DNA from: Streptomyces diacarni
GTDB lineage: Bacteria; Actinomycetota; Actinomycetes; Streptomycetales; Streptomycetaceae
Assembly: GCF_003323715.1 (NCBI RefSeq)
Contig: NZ_QOIN01000043.1
Coordinates: 186,001-250,000 of the forward strand
Length of the DNA: 64,000 nucleotides
Direction of reading: 5' to 3'
Part shown: positions 36,127-44,586 of the stretch, in pieces
How positions within the stretch are numbered: position 1 is the stretch's first letter
Layout: each line of letters begins with the position of its first letter
Made by a program: the position numbers and the translations under genes
Notes under the pieces: model-generated
Database searches by the model: none
What the model saw: only the letters and a program-made list of their open reading frames with translations
What the model was told of the DNA's origin: nothing

Positions 36127-36980
36127 CCATCCTGGACGAGACCTACACGCTGGCCAACGGCGTCGAGATCCCCAAGCTGGGGCTCGGCACCTGGTTCATC
36201 GACGACGACCAGGTGGCTGAGGCGGTCCGCGCGGCCGTGCAGATCGGCTACCGCAACATCGACACCGCCCAGGCCTACGGCAATGAGCGCGGCGTCGGCG
36301 AGGGCGTGCGCACCGCTGGCGTACCCCGGGGTGAGCTGTTCGTCTCGACCAAGCTCGCCGCGGAGATCAAGGACCACGGCCAGGCGGTCGACGCGATCGA
36401 CGAGTCATTGGAGAAGCTCGGGATCGAGTACATCGACCTGATGCTCATCCACAGCCCGCAGCCGTGGGACGACTTCCGCGGCGGCGACTACGCCGAGGGC
36501 AACCGCGAAGCATGGCGCGCACTGGAGGAGGCGCATCAGGTCGGCAAGATCCGCTCCATCGGGGTGTCCAACTTCCAGCAGCGGGACCTGGAGAACATCC
36601 TGCGCGGCGCGGCCGTTGTGCCGCACGTGAACCAACTGCTCGTCCACGCCGGGAACACGCCCTCACAGCTCCTGGACCACTGCGAGGGCAAGCGGATTCT
36701 CGTCGAGGCGTACTCGCCGATCGCACACGGAGCGATCCTGCAGAACGCCGAGGTCCAGGCGATGGCGGAGAAGTACGGCGTGTCCGTCCCACAGCTGTGC
36801 ATCCGCTACACCCTGCAGCTGGGCACGGTGTCGCTGCCCAAGACGGCCAACCCCGCACACATGCGCGCCAACGCCGAGGTCGACTTCGAGATCTCGAACG
36901 ATGACATGGACACCCTGCGGGGTCTGCGCGACGTGGACTACGGCGAACACCGCGCGTTCCCCGTCTACAGCGGCAAGTGA
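36123..36980 (+). CDS. Aldo-keto reductase (2,5-diketo-gluconate reductase-like)
   Basis: A 285-residue AKR. The catalytic tetrad is visible: Asp and Tyr in RNIDTAQAYGNE, Lys in FVSTKLAAEI, His in LMLIHSPQPW. The later SIGVSNFQQRDLE and VSLPKTANPAHMRANAE blocks bind NADPH. The subgroup is general aldehyde/ketone reductases of the AKR5 type. Start ATG at 36123 overlaps the cupin stop. Possibly part of electrophile detoxification with the cupin. Confidence 0.9.
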   Translation: MTILDETYTLANGVEIPKLGLGTWFIDDDQVAEAVRAAVQIGYRNIDTAQAYGNERGVGEGVRTAGVPRGELFVSTKLAAEIKDHGQAVDAIDESLEKLGIEYIDLMLIHSPQPWDDFRGGDYAEGNREAWRALEEAHQVGKIRSIGVSNFQQRDLENILRGAAVVPHVNQLLVHAGNTPSQLLDHCEGKRILVEAYSPIAHGAILQNAEVQAMAEKYGVSVPQLCIRYTLQLGTVSLPKTANPAHMRANAEVDFEISNDDMDTLRGLRDVDYGEHRAFPVYSGK

Positions 36981-37286
36981 CGTCGGACGGGAGCTGGCTG
37001 GGGCAGGGCGCCCCTCCCGGCCCGCCGCGGCGAAGGCTCCCACTATGAGCACGTGAGGTGGCGAGCGGCGCCGGCTCACGTGCTCGGTCACACGCGATGG
37101 TGACTGAGCGGGACGGCCGGCGACCCTCACGACCTGTGCAGTCCGCCACCGCCTGGTTCCGTGCCGCTCCGGCAGCCGTCCCGCTGCCGGTCATGACCGC
37201 CTGCTCCGGTCACGACCGCCTGCTCCGCGTATACGCAGGTAGCCGCCTCGGCATCAGCGCCGACCAGCGCTCACTTCGGCCCCGCC
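36981..37286. other. Spacer downstream of the aldo-keto reductase
   Basis: 306 nt. It contains a strong hairpin (separate entry) and no gene. Confidence 0.5.
37047..37085. terminator. 11-bp perfect hairpin after the cupin/AKR operon
   Basis: GAGCACGTGAG (37047-37057) pairs with CTCACGTGCTC (37075-37085). There is no T-run. It is probably the end signal of the upstream operon; each arm also contains the palindrome CACGTG. Confidence 0.6.
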
Positions 37287-37590
37287 GCCCGAGGCGAGGA
37301 GCCCTCGGAGGATCTCCTCGCTTTCCTCAAAGACCGCCCCGTCGGTCTCGTCCAGCGTTCGCGCCTGCTCGACTACCCCGAGTACCTGGCCGAGCTGGAA
37401 GCCCTCGTCCCCGTGCCTGACGACGCGATGACCCTCGACCACCTGACCGGCGATCCCCGCCAGACCGGCCAGGGCATCGGGACAGCGGTGATCCGCTCCG
37501 TCATCGTGCGGACCTGGGCCGCACACCCGGCCGCACCGTGTGTTCTCGTCCCGGTGGTGGCGGCCAATCGCCCCTCGTGGCGGGCGGGAG
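37287..37590 (+). pseudogene. GNAT acetyltransferase fragment (AAC(6')-like)
   Basis: One frame reads DRPVGLVQRSRLLDYPEYLAELEAL, then LDHLTGDPRQTGQGIGTAVIRSVIV and CVLVPVVAANRPSWRA. The R/Q-x-x-G-x-G/A acetyl-CoA loop (QTGQGIG) is intact, as in aminoglycoside 6'-acetyltransferase-like GNATs. There is no start codon or N-terminal strand region, and the conserved C-terminal 'GF' end is replaced by unrelated sequence. I regard it as a decayed gene. Confidence 0.65.
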
Positions 37591-37851
37591 ATCCGCGCGT
37601 CGCCGCCGCGGAACGCGGACGAGGCCATCTGGAACAGGTAGTGGAGGGAAAGCCCTCGCGCCGCGCCGCATGCTGTGCCGCATGCTCCTGTACCGCGTGG
37701 TCCGTCCCCGCCGCACCTGGCACACCAACCGTCCTCCATACAGGGGGTGTTCGCCCCGGGTCCCGGGGCAGGCGCCCTTCCGCAAGCGGGCCCCGCGAAC
37801 TTAGCGTGTTGCGCGCCACAGAGTGAACCTGCCTTCGAAAGGTGAACATAA

Positions 37852-38829
37852 GTGCGCCTCATGCGACCCGTTTTGCTCTCCCTTCCTGTAGCCGCCGTCG
37901 TCGCCCTCACGACCATCGGGCCCGCTTCCGCACAGCCGGAAGCGACGCAGGACGCCGGCTCGACCAGCGTCTCGACCGCCCGCGCGGACGACGGCGCCCG
38001 GATCGGGACCCTCCGCGCCGTCGAGGACGTGGAGGAGTACTGGACATCCGAACGCATGCGGAACGCCATTCCGTTGACGCCGGAGGACGCTGGCGCCAAG
38101 AGATCCTCGGGCACCGCGGAGCAGCCCAGCGGACCGCCCGGGTCCACCCCGGCCGCGCCCCCCTCGGGCGAGGTGCGTACGAAGATCACCGAGACCTCCG
38201 TCGCCGGCAAAGTCTTCTTCACCAAGCCGAGTGACGGCAAGGACTACGTCTGCTCGGCGAGCGCCCTCAACAGCGATTCGAAGCAGATGGCGATCACGGC
38301 CGGCCACTGCGTGCACGAGGGCAACGGCGGCGACTGGATGGAGAACTGGGCGTATGTCCCCCAGTTCCGCAACGGTGACAAACCCTATGGCACCTTCGTC
38401 GCCAAGGAGTTGCGAGCCTTCAACGGCTGGATCAACGACGGCGATCTGAACTGGGACGTCGCCATGGTGACGACCTGGCCCCAGGGCAGCGACAAGCTGG
38501 TCAACCGCACCGGCGGCAATGGGCTGAGCTGGAATTACTCGCGGGAGCAGGACATCACGATCAACGGCTACCCGGGCAACAAGGACAACGGCCAGGTGCA
38601 GTGGTACTGCGAGGGCCGGACCGCGGACTCGGACGGCAAGCTGGCGCTCGGCTGTGACTTCGGCGGCGGCTCCAGCGGCGGCCCGTGGATGCGCGAATTC
38701 GACCAGTCGTCGGGTCTCGGCCAGACCAACGGGGTCATGAGCACCATCGACTCCGCCGGCGTGAACCGGAGTTCCTACTTCGACGACAGCGTGAAGCAGA
38801 TGTTCGACGACCAGGGCTCCGCCACCTGA
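37852..38829 (+). CDS. Secreted trypsin-like serine protease
   Basis: A 325-residue exported S1-type (V8/glutamyl-endopeptidase-like) protease. Residues 1-28 are a signal peptide (RPVLLSLPVAAVVALTTIGPASA). A charged propeptide follows to about residue 110, containing DVEEYWTSERMRNAIP (59-74). The catalytic triad is H152 in ITAGHC, D202 in LNWDVAMV and S275 in GGSSGGPW. Cys pairs flank His and Ser. GTG at 37852 is preceded by GAAAGG. It would be secreted and self-activated. A small membrane-anchored gene with a matching motif follows. Confidence 0.9.
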   Translation: MRLMRPVLLSLPVAAVVALTTIGPASAQPEATQDAGSTSVSTARADDGARIGTLRAVEDVEEYWTSERMRNAIPLTPEDAGAKRSSGTAEQPSGPPGSTPAAPPSGEVRTKITETSVAGKVFFTKPSDGKDYVCSASALNSDSKQMAITAGHCVHEGNGGDWMENWAYVPQFRNGDKPYGTFVAKELRAFNGWINDGDLNWDVAMVTTWPQGSDKLVNRTGGNGLSWNYSREQDITINGYPGNKDNGQVQWYCEGRTADSDGKLALGCDFGGGSSGGPWMREFDQSSGLGQTNGVMSTIDSAGVNRSSYFDDSVKQMFDDQGSAT

Positions 38830-38848
38830 CGTCCGGCTGATCGGTGTT

Positions 38849-38882
38849 CACCCCGCCGCACAGCCAGTAGCGTGGCGGGGTG
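38849..38882. terminator. 9-bp hairpin between protease and small gene
   Basis: CACCCCGCC (38849-38857) pairs with GGCGGGGTG (38874-38882). It may be a terminator or attenuator between the protease and the following 77-codon gene. Confidence 0.55.
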
Positions 38883-38926
38883 AGCGCCGTTCTCCTACGG
38901 CTCCGCACTCGGCAAGGAGGTCGCCC

Positions 38927-39160
38927 GTGAAGCGCTCCGGCATCCGCGTCCTCGTCGTCACCGCAGGTGTCGCTGCGGCTGTGGCCACCGTCGTCGCGCT
39001 CCGTCAGGACGCGTCCGAGCCCCCCGCCTCACCGCCCGAGCCCGGGGGCGGAACCTCGACCTCCGAGGTTCAGCGCGACCAGCGTGACGTTCAGGATCAC
39101 TGGACCGACCGCCGCATGAAGGAGGCCGAACCGGCACCCATGCCGCACGAGGGAGACTGA
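38927..39160 (+). CDS. Small membrane-anchored protein with protease-propeptide motif
   Basis: 77 residues. An uncleaved-looking hydrophobic anchor covers residues 7-26, followed by a Pro/Gly-rich linker (about 30-45) and a charged tail. Tail residues 54-69 (DVQDHWTDRRMKEAEP) align without gaps with DVEEYWTSERMRNAIP in the propeptide of the upstream protease: 8 of 16 identical and most others conservative. GTG at 38927 has AAGGAGG at good spacing, so it is likely a real gene. A role as inhibitor, chaperone or docking factor for that protease is inference. Confidence 0.72.
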   Translation: MKRSGIRVLVVTAGVAAAVATVVALRQDASEPPASPPEPGGGTSTSEVQRDQRDVQDHWTDRRMKEAEPAPMPHEGD

Positions 39161-39264
39161 CTACTGGCGCACGGGAGGACACCGACTTCGTCTCGTCCTC
39201 ATCCAGAGGAGCTCGCCTCGCCGACACAGCGAACGGACCGGTGGCCCGGGCCGCGGCGCGGCGG

Positions 39265-39870
39265 TCACAGCCAGCCGTTGGCCTCCGCGAGGCGGGCCGC
39301 CTCGGCGCGGGTGCGGGCCTGTGTCTTGCCGATCGCCGACGACAGGTGGTTGCGGACGGTGCCCTGTGAGAGCCGAAGCGCCTTGGCGATGTCGGCGACG
39401 GTGCCGCCTTCGGCGGCGGCGCGCAGCACGTCCGCCTCGCGCTCGGTGAGCGGGCTCGCGCCGCTGGCCAGCGCTTCCGCGGCGAGGGCAGGGTCCACGA
39501 AGCGCAGTCCTGCGTGGACGCGGCGGATCGCGTCGACCAGCTGTTCGGGCGGGGAGTCCTTCACTACGTAGCCGGCCGCGCCCGCGGACATCGCCCGCGT
39601 CAGATAGCCGGGGCGGCTGAAGGTCGTGCAGATGAGGGTGCGGCAGCCGGGCAGCGCCCGCTGGAGGTCGGCGGCGACGGCCAGGCCGTCCCGGCCTGGC
39701 ATCTGGACGTCGAGCAGCGCGATGTCGGGCGCGGTGTCCCGGGCTGCGGCCAGCACCTCGGTACCGGTGCCGACTTCGGCGACCACGTCGAGGTCGGGCT
39801 CGATCCTGAGCACAGCCGCGAGGGCGCCGCGCACGAGTGCCTGGTCGTCGGCCAGCAGGACGCGGATCAT
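39265..39870 (-). CDS. NarL-type response regulator
   Basis: A 201-residue response regulator. Receiver: ADDQ near residues 7-10, phospho-acceptor D54 in IALLDVQMPG, Lys in VVKDSPPEQL. The C-terminal LuxR-type helix-turn-helix is LTEREADVLRAAAEGGTVADIAKALRLSQGTVRNHLSSAIGKT. This is the DesR-like type. ATG at 39870 overlaps the kinase stop in ATGA, so kinase and regulator are co-translated. Confidence 0.93.
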   Translation of the reverse strand: MIRVLLADDQALVRGALAAVLRIEPDLDVVAEVGTGTEVLAAARDTAPDIALLDVQMPGRDGLAVAADLQRALPGCRTLICTTFSRPGYLTRAMSAGAAGYVVKDSPPEQLVDAIRRVHAGLRFVDPALAAEALASGASPLTEREADVLRAAAEGGTVADIAKALRLSQGTVRNHLSSAIGKTQARTRAEAARLAEANGWL

Positions 39871-41075
39871 GTCGGCTCGGCCTCCTGTGCGGGTGCGGGG
39901 CCGCTCTCCCGGGCCGGCCCGCGAGCGACGACCCGGAACCCGCCACCGGCGGCGGGCCCGTGTTCGAGGGTGCCCGACACGGCGGCCAGCCGCTCGGTGA
40001 GGCCGGTGAGCCCGTTCCCGGCGCTCGCCTCGCCGGTGGAACCGCCGTTGTCGGTGATCTCGACCCAGTCGGGCCCGACGCGGACGGTGCACAGTTCGGC
40101 GTCGGAGTGCCGCAGCACGTTGGTGACCGCCTCCCGCACGACGTAGCCGAACACCTCGTGCAGTTCGGTGCGTACGGTGTCGGTCGCGGCGGGCAGGTCG
40201 GCCCGTACGCCGGCGGCGCCCAGAGCCATGCGGGCGCCGGCGAGTTCGCTGTCCAGCGACAGGGTGCGGTAGTTCGAGATGGTGGCCCGCACATCCGACA
40301 GGGCCGTGCGGGCCATGGTCTCCAGCTCGGCGACCTGCTCGACGGCGAGGGCCACGTCTTGCGAGGACTCCAGGACGCGCCGCGTCAGCCCCAGTTTGAC
40401 GGTCATCGTGGAGAGGCTGTGGCCGAGGACGTCGTGCATGTCCCGGGCGACCCGTTCCCGTTCCTGGTTCACGGCCAGTCTCCTGACCTGCTCGCGCGCG
40501 GCCCGCAGGTGTCCGATCGTGAAGTTGAGCGCGAAAACGGTGCCGAGTGCCGCGGTCACGCCGACGAGGATGGCCACCTGCGCCCAGGCCACCTCGCCCT
40601 GGGCGAGACGCATCCAGACGATCTGCCCCGCCACCACCGCGAGACCGAGCAGCAGCGCGTGGCGCAGCGGCAGCAGCATGAGCCCGATCGCGAGGGCGAA
40701 GGTCAGATCGGTCAGGTGGCGCGGCGACGCGAGCAGCACGGCAGGTGCCGCCCCGAGCAGGAGCAGCGCGGCCACGATGGCGATGCGTCCCCGCCGCAGC
40801 GCCGCAGGACCGTACCAGGGCGCCAGCATGCAGCCGATGCCGTAGCAGGCGACGAGGCCGATCGCGAGCGAGGTGAGCAGGGGATGCCGGGAGGCGTGCG
40901 CGAGGTCGTCGGCCCGTGCGATCAAGGTGAGGGAGGCCAGCGCGGTGGCCGTGGCGACGATCACACGGCCTCGTCCGTACGCACTGGGGCTGTCCGGCTG
41001 GTCCTTCCAGAAGCTCCAGTCCGGCCACTTGCCGGCGGAGAACTCGTCCGGATCGCGTGCGCCCACGTCGATCAT
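39867..41075 (-). CDS. Sensor histidine kinase (HisKA_3, DesK-like)
   Basis: A 402-residue membrane sensor kinase. Five to six hydrophobic segments occupy about residues 40-200. The dimerisation/phospho-acceptor motif is QERERVARDMHDVLGHSLSTMTVKLGL, and the HATPase domain has REAVTNVLRHSDAELCTVRV, ITDNGGSTGEASAGNGLTGLTERL. There is no large extracellular domain, so it probably senses the membrane itself (fluidity or a membrane-active compound). ATG at 41075 is preferred; the longer frame adds an unlikely leader. Confidence 0.9.
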   Translation of the reverse strand: MIDVGARDPDEFSAGKWPDWSFWKDQPDSPSAYGRGRVIVATATALASLTLIARADDLAHASRHPLLTSLAIGLVACYGIGCMLAPWYGPAALRRGRIAIVAALLLLGAAPAVLLASPRHLTDLTFALAIGLMLLPLRHALLLGLAVVAGQIVWMRLAQGEVAWAQVAILVGVTAALGTVFALNFTIGHLRAAREQVRRLAVNQERERVARDMHDVLGHSLSTMTVKLGLTRRVLESSQDVALAVEQVAELETMARTALSDVRATISNYRTLSLDSELAGARMALGAAGVRADLPAATDTVRTELHEVFGYVVREAVTNVLRHSDAELCTVRVGPDWVEITDNGGSTGEASAGNGLTGLTERLAAVSGTLEHGPAAGGGFRVVARGPARESGPAPAQEAEPT

Positions 41076-41246
41076 GGTAGGCCCGTCTGCGGCAGTGGCG
41101 CACGAGCGTCGGCCCGTGAAGTGGAGCGGGGAGTCATGGAGGCAAGCGTCGCGCACCCGTTGCCGTCGGCCTCGTCCGGATTGTCACCCGGCGGTGCATG
41201 ACAGATGGCATGGGTCCGACCGGCGGGCCGGTGCTGGGATGGAGTC

Positions 41247-41768
41247 ATGTTGCACGCGAAGAGGGTCCATCCGCCGTCCCAGGAGTACGAGCTCACCGAG
41301 GACGGTCGGGCGCTGACGGCGTTCTCGTTGCGCAGAGGACGCATCGGCGCGCGGTTCACGCTGGGCGGGGTCGACTACCTCGTCCGCACGCACCGCTTCA
41401 GCGGCGTCTACGAGCTGCTCGACGCCGGCACTGGCACCGACAGCGGCGGGGAAGGGGACGGGCACGGCGAGGGGACGGTCATCGCGGCCACGGACCGGGT
41501 GCGCCGCAGTTGGCATCTGACGTGCTCAGGGCGGGTCGTTTCGTTCCGGCGGAGCGCGGCGGCGGACCGGGAGTTCACCATGATCGGTGACGACGGTGAG
41601 CCCGCCGGCACGATCCGCCGCACCGGACACGTGCGCTCCGAGGTGACCGCCGACCTGCCGAGCCTGGAACTCGTGCTCCAGGTCTTCGTGCTCGTCGTCG
41701 TGCTGCTGCGCAGGCGGCGCAAGCGGGCAGCGGCCGCCGTCAGGGCGTCCTCTCTCGCGGGCGGCTGA
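41247..41768 (+). CDS. Hypothetical protein with C-terminal membrane anchor
   Basis: 173 residues with no recognised family. The body is beta-rich (LTAFSLRRGRIGARFTLGGVDYLVRTH) with a short Gly/Asp/Glu-rich loop at about residues 60-76. A hydrophobic helix LELVLQVFVLVVVLL near 140-155 is followed by RRRRKR, consistent with a tail anchor and cytoplasmic N terminus. ATG at 41247 has GGGATGGAG upstream. Divergent from the sensor kinase. Confidence 0.7.
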   Translation: MLHAKRVHPPSQEYELTEDGRALTAFSLRRGRIGARFTLGGVDYLVRTHRFSGVYELLDAGTGTDSGGEGDGHGEGTVIAATDRVRRSWHLTCSGRVVSFRRSAAADREFTMIGDDGEPAGTIRRTGHVRSEVTADLPSLELVLQVFVLVVVLLRRRRKRAAAAVRASSLAGG

Positions 41769-41809
41769 CGCTCCGGTCCACGCGTGCGGCGCGCGGCCGG
41801 GTCGGGCGT

Positions 41810-41844
41810 GGCCTGGTCGTCGGCGGGGCGCCGACGACCAGGCC
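41810..41844. terminator. Perfect 16-bp hairpin between convergent genes
   Basis: GGCCTGGTCGTCGGCG (41810-41825) and CGCCGACGACCAGGCC (41829-41844) pair perfectly with a GGG loop. It lies between the stops of two convergent genes, making a bidirectional terminator very likely. Confidence 0.85.
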
Positions 41845-41874
41845 CTCAGCGCCGTGGCGCCGACCGGGTTCGCA

Positions 41875-42306
41875 CTACTTGCAGGTGCTGGAAGTGCTGA
41901 TGTAGACCTGCCGCGGATGGGCTCCGTTGAACGCCCAACCCTGGCCGGGCTTCATGCAGATCGTCTTGGCGTTGGAGAAGCGGACGTACACGACGTCGTC
42001 GTGGCGGGTGTTGTTCGCGCTGTCGGCGGTCCGGCCCTTGGGGCCGAGTGTCTGCCAATACCCCGCGTCCTTGTACTTGCTCAGGATGGTGGTGCCCTTG
42101 GTGAAGCACACGTACGGGTACGGGCACTTCGCCGTCAGGCGTGCCGCCGAGTCGGCCGTGGGCGCCGGGGCGGGCTTCGCGGCGGTCGCCGTCCGTGCCT
42201 GGTTCTGGCCCGGGGTCGCTGCCTGCGCCGTCATGACGCCGCCCCCGGTCACCGTGCACAGCGCGGCCGCGGCTGTCACGACAGCCGCACGTTTGTCGTT
42301 GCGCAT
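41875..42306 (-). CDS. Small secreted cysteine-containing protein
   Basis: 143 residues. The signal peptide covers about residues 1-29 (RAAVVTAAAALCTVTGGGVMTAQA-A). An Ala/Pro/Thr linker follows, then a compact domain with four Cys (AKCPYPYVC, KTICMK, SSTC) likely forming two disulphides. The domain (YVCFTKGTTILSKYKDAGYWQTLG) looks like a small beta-sheet protein similar in style to I36-type protease inhibitors, which I cannot confirm. ATG at 42306 follows GGGGGAAA. Its function is unknown. Confidence 0.75.
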   Translation of the reverse strand: MRNDKRAAVVTAAAALCTVTGGGVMTAQAATPGQNQARTATAAKPAPAPTADSAARLTAKCPYPYVCFTKGTTILSKYKDAGYWQTLGPKGRTADSANNTRHDDVVYVRFSNAKTICMKPGQGWAFNGAHPRQVYISTSSTCK

Positions 42307-42644
42307 GATGTGTTTCCCCCTCTGTCGACTTCGCGCACGCAAGCGGCGTGCGGTGCGAAGGACGCTACGAGGGATCGAGCGGTCACAGCATCCGGCACCG
42401 GGTTGAACCGGGCCCGGTGGGTGGACCGACGCGGTAGTCCCCTGGTTCGATTCGCTCACCCGTCTCCCGTGGAGCAGCAACGGACCTGGCGGGCGTCGCG
42501 TGCGGTGCTGCGTCGTCGCGACGGTGCGCGGTCCGGATCCGTGGCGCCAGGTGCCCGATCACCCGTTCGGCGGTACCGGGAGAGCGGGTGTGCTGCACGC
42601 GGGTGAAGGTGAAGGGGTCTCCGCCTCGACTACTAGGAGCCTTC
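42307..42644. other. Divergent intergenic region
   Basis: 338 nt between the secreted protein and the small membrane protein. No gene or clear regulatory element was identified. Confidence 0.5.
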
Positions 42645-42860
42645 ATGGTCGTCAAGAAGCTGCACGAGGCCGGTCTCCGCAGTGAGCACGCCTACACCGC
42701 GGCCATCGTCTCGATCGGACTCACGGTCGTCTCGTGGATGGGATCGATCAAGGGCGAGACCGCCGGGATGGACCGGGCCGACCGGTGGGGCATCTTCGTC
42801 GGAGAGTGGGCGCCGACCTTCTTCGGCCTCGGCCTGGCCCTCGCGCAGTACGAGGACTGA
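42645..42860 (+). CDS. Small two-helix membrane protein
   Basis: 71 residues with two hydrophobic segments (AAIVSIGLTVVSWMGS and WAPTFFGLGLALAQY). It looks like a conserved actinomycete hypothetical. ATG at 42645 is preceded by TAGGAG at the correct distance. No function can be given. Confidence 0.72.
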   Translation: MVVKKLHEAGLRSEHAYTAAIVSIGLTVVSWMGSIKGETAGMDRADRWGIFVGEWAPTFFGLGLALAQYED

Positions 42861-42870
42861 CCGCCCGCAG

Positions 42871-42943
42871 GATCCGGCCCGCGCAAGCCGCTCGATCCGG
42901 CCCGCGGACGCTGCCCGAGGCGGCGTGCGGCGCGGGCCGGATC
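42871..42943. terminator. Hairpin with two competing left arms
   Basis: GATCCGGCCCGCG occurs at 42871-42883 and again from 42894; either copy can pair with CGCGGGCCGGATC at 42931-42943. It lies between convergent genes and overlaps the Nudix stop codon. Probable terminator. Confidence 0.6.
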
Positions 42944-43415
42944 AGTGCTGGATCAGGCCGCCGACCGGTACGGGGGCGGCGTGGCCGGTCGGCGGACGGG
43001 TCCGGGCCAGGGCGAGCCCGATGTCGACCAGCGAGGAGCGGCGCAGGCGGCGGATGTCGGGGAGCGGGGTCCAGACGGACTCGGCGATGTCGCCGTCCGG
43101 CTCGGGTCTGAGGTGTCCTCCGACGATGCGGACCTGGTAGAAGATGCCGACGTTCTGGTGGTCCCGTGTGCCGGGGACGTTGCGTTCGGCTGCGGGGATG
43201 ACCCGCGAGTCCACGCCCAGCAGGCGTTCGACCACCGCCTCGTAACCTGTCTCCTCGGCGACCTCCCGGAGCACCGCGTCGAACGGGTCCTCCGCGTGCT
43301 CGACCCTGCCGCCCGGAAGGGTCCAGTTGGCCTCGCCCTTCGGCGGTGCGTGAGAGGCGAGCAGCACTCGCCCGTCCTCGACGCACACGGCGTACGCCGC
43401 CAGACGGAAACACAT
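42942..43415 (-). CDS. Nudix hydrolase
   Basis: A 157-residue Nudix protein. The Nudix box is complete: GGRVEHAEDPFDAVLREVAEETGYE (G-x5-E-x7-RE-x2-EE-x-GU). It would hydrolyse a nucleoside diphosphate linked to another moiety; the exact substrate is unknown. ATG at 43415 has GGGAGG about eight bases upstream and is preferred to GTG at 43424, which sits on the ribosome site. Confidence 0.9.
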   Translation of the reverse strand: MCFRLAAYAVCVEDGRVLLASHAPPKGEANWTLPGGRVEHAEDPFDAVLREVAEETGYEAVVERLLGVDSRVIPAAERNVPGTRDHQNVGIFYQVRIVGGHLRPEPDGDIAESVWTPLPDIRRLRRSSLVDIGLALARTRPPTGHAAPVPVGGLIQH

Positions 43416-43529
43416 TCCCGTCACCTCCCCAACCGGACGGTACAGCGTGCCGGGGGCGGCGCGGGCCCGCTCACGCGCTTCGTGTGCGGGCCCGCGCCGG
43501 ATGACCGTGGTCCGGGTGAACAGAGCTGT

Positions 43530-43549
43530 TAAGTCAGTCGATTGACTTA
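43530..43549. promoter_or_regulatory. 20-bp operator-like palindrome upstream of TetR gene
   Basis: TAAGTCA (43530-43536) and TGACTTA (43543-43549) are perfect arms around a 6-bp spacer, in an AT-rich island of an otherwise GC-rich sequence. It overlaps plausible promoter elements (TTGACT, TATAGC). It is a likely binding site of the adjacent TetR regulator, 151 bp before its start. Confidence 0.75.
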
Positions 43550-43699
43550 TAGCGGAAGCCCGTGTTCACCTGGGGCGGTACGGTCCACCGACCGGGGAGG
43601 CACTGGAGTGACTGACCTGCCGGACACGGCACCGCCCGCGGGGCGTGTGCCCCGACGCACCGCACCCGACGGCCCGTCACGCGGTCGGACGGTGACCCC

Positions 43700-44383
43700 G
43701 TGAGCGCCACCGCGCGAACCGGACGGGCCGACCGCGGCACGGAGACCCGTGACGCGCTGATGACGGCGGCGGAAAGGCTGTTCGCCGAGCACGGGTTGTC
43801 CGCCGTCTCCAGCCGCCAGATCGGCGAGGCCGCCGGCCAGGGCAACGTGACGGCCGTCAGCTACCACTTCGGCAGCAAGCCCGGGCTCGTGCGCGCCATC
43901 ATGACCCGGCACGGGGAGCGGGTCGACGCGCTCCGGCAGCGGTACGTGCGCGCTGCCGCAGGCAGCCGCGACGTCCGCGACTGGGTCGGCTGCCTCGTGC
44001 GTCCCGTGCCGGAGTATCTGGGCTCCCTCGGAGTGCCCTCGTGGCACGCCCGCTTCTCGGTGCTGGTCATGACCGATCCGATGCTCCGTGCGCTCGTCAC
44101 CGACGAGGCGCTCGTGCGGCCCTGTCTGGGGGAAGTCCTCGACAACCTCGGCCGCTGCCTCGCGGCGCTGCCCGAGCGGGTGCGGGCCGAACGCGGAGAC
44201 ATGGCACGGCATCTGCTCGTCCACACCTGCGCGGAACGGGAACGCGCGCTGGCCGAGGGCACCGGAGCGCCACACGCCTCCTGGCAGCGCACGGCCGACG
44301 CACTGACCGACGCGGTCGTCGGGCTGCTGACAGCGCCCGTCACCCACACCGACGACTCCGACGACTCCCTGGAGAAGGCCTGA
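43700..44383 (+). CDS. TetR-family transcriptional regulator
   Basis: A 227-residue TetR-type regulator. The N-terminal helix-turn-helix is ETRDALMTAAERLFAEHGLSAVSSRQIGEAAGQGNVTAVSYHFGSKPGLVRAIM. The C-terminal domain is the ligand pocket. GTG at 43700. It is immediately followed by the ferredoxin gene (3 bp apart), which opens an oxidation gene set. It probably represses this set and itself through the upstream palindrome. Confidence 0.9.
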   Translation: MSATARTGRADRGTETRDALMTAAERLFAEHGLSAVSSRQIGEAAGQGNVTAVSYHFGSKPGLVRAIMTRHGERVDALRQRYVRAAAGSRDVRDWVGCLVRPVPEYLGSLGVPSWHARFSVLVMTDPMLRALVTDEALVRPCLGEVLDNLGRCLAALPERVRAERGDMARHLLVHTCAERERALAEGTGAPHASWQRTADALTDAVVGLLTAPVTHTDDSDDSLEKA

Positions 44384-44385
44384 GC

Positions 44386-44586
44386 ATGAGGATCAGCGTG
44401 GACGAGGACAGGTGCTGCGGCGCCGGGCAGTGCGCCATGGCCGTGCCGGACGTCTTCGACCAGCGGGACGAGGACGGCATCGTGGTCCTCCTCGCCCCCG
44501 AGCCGCACCCCGACCGTCACGACGCCGTCCGCGAGGCGGCCGACATGTGTCCTGCCGCCGCCATCCACGTCGGCAAGGACGCGTGA
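44386..44586 (+). CDS. Small ferredoxin for P450
   Basis: 66 residues. Cys spacing CCGAGQC ... CPAAAI fits the [3Fe-4S]/[4Fe-4S] ferredoxins that feed bacterial P450s (SoyB-like). It is translated just after the TetR gene and lies upstream of the P450, so is its likely electron donor. Confidence 0.9.
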   Translation: MRISVDEDRCCGAGQCAMAVPDVFDQRDEDGIVVLLAPEPHPDRHDAVREAADMCPAAAIHVGKDA

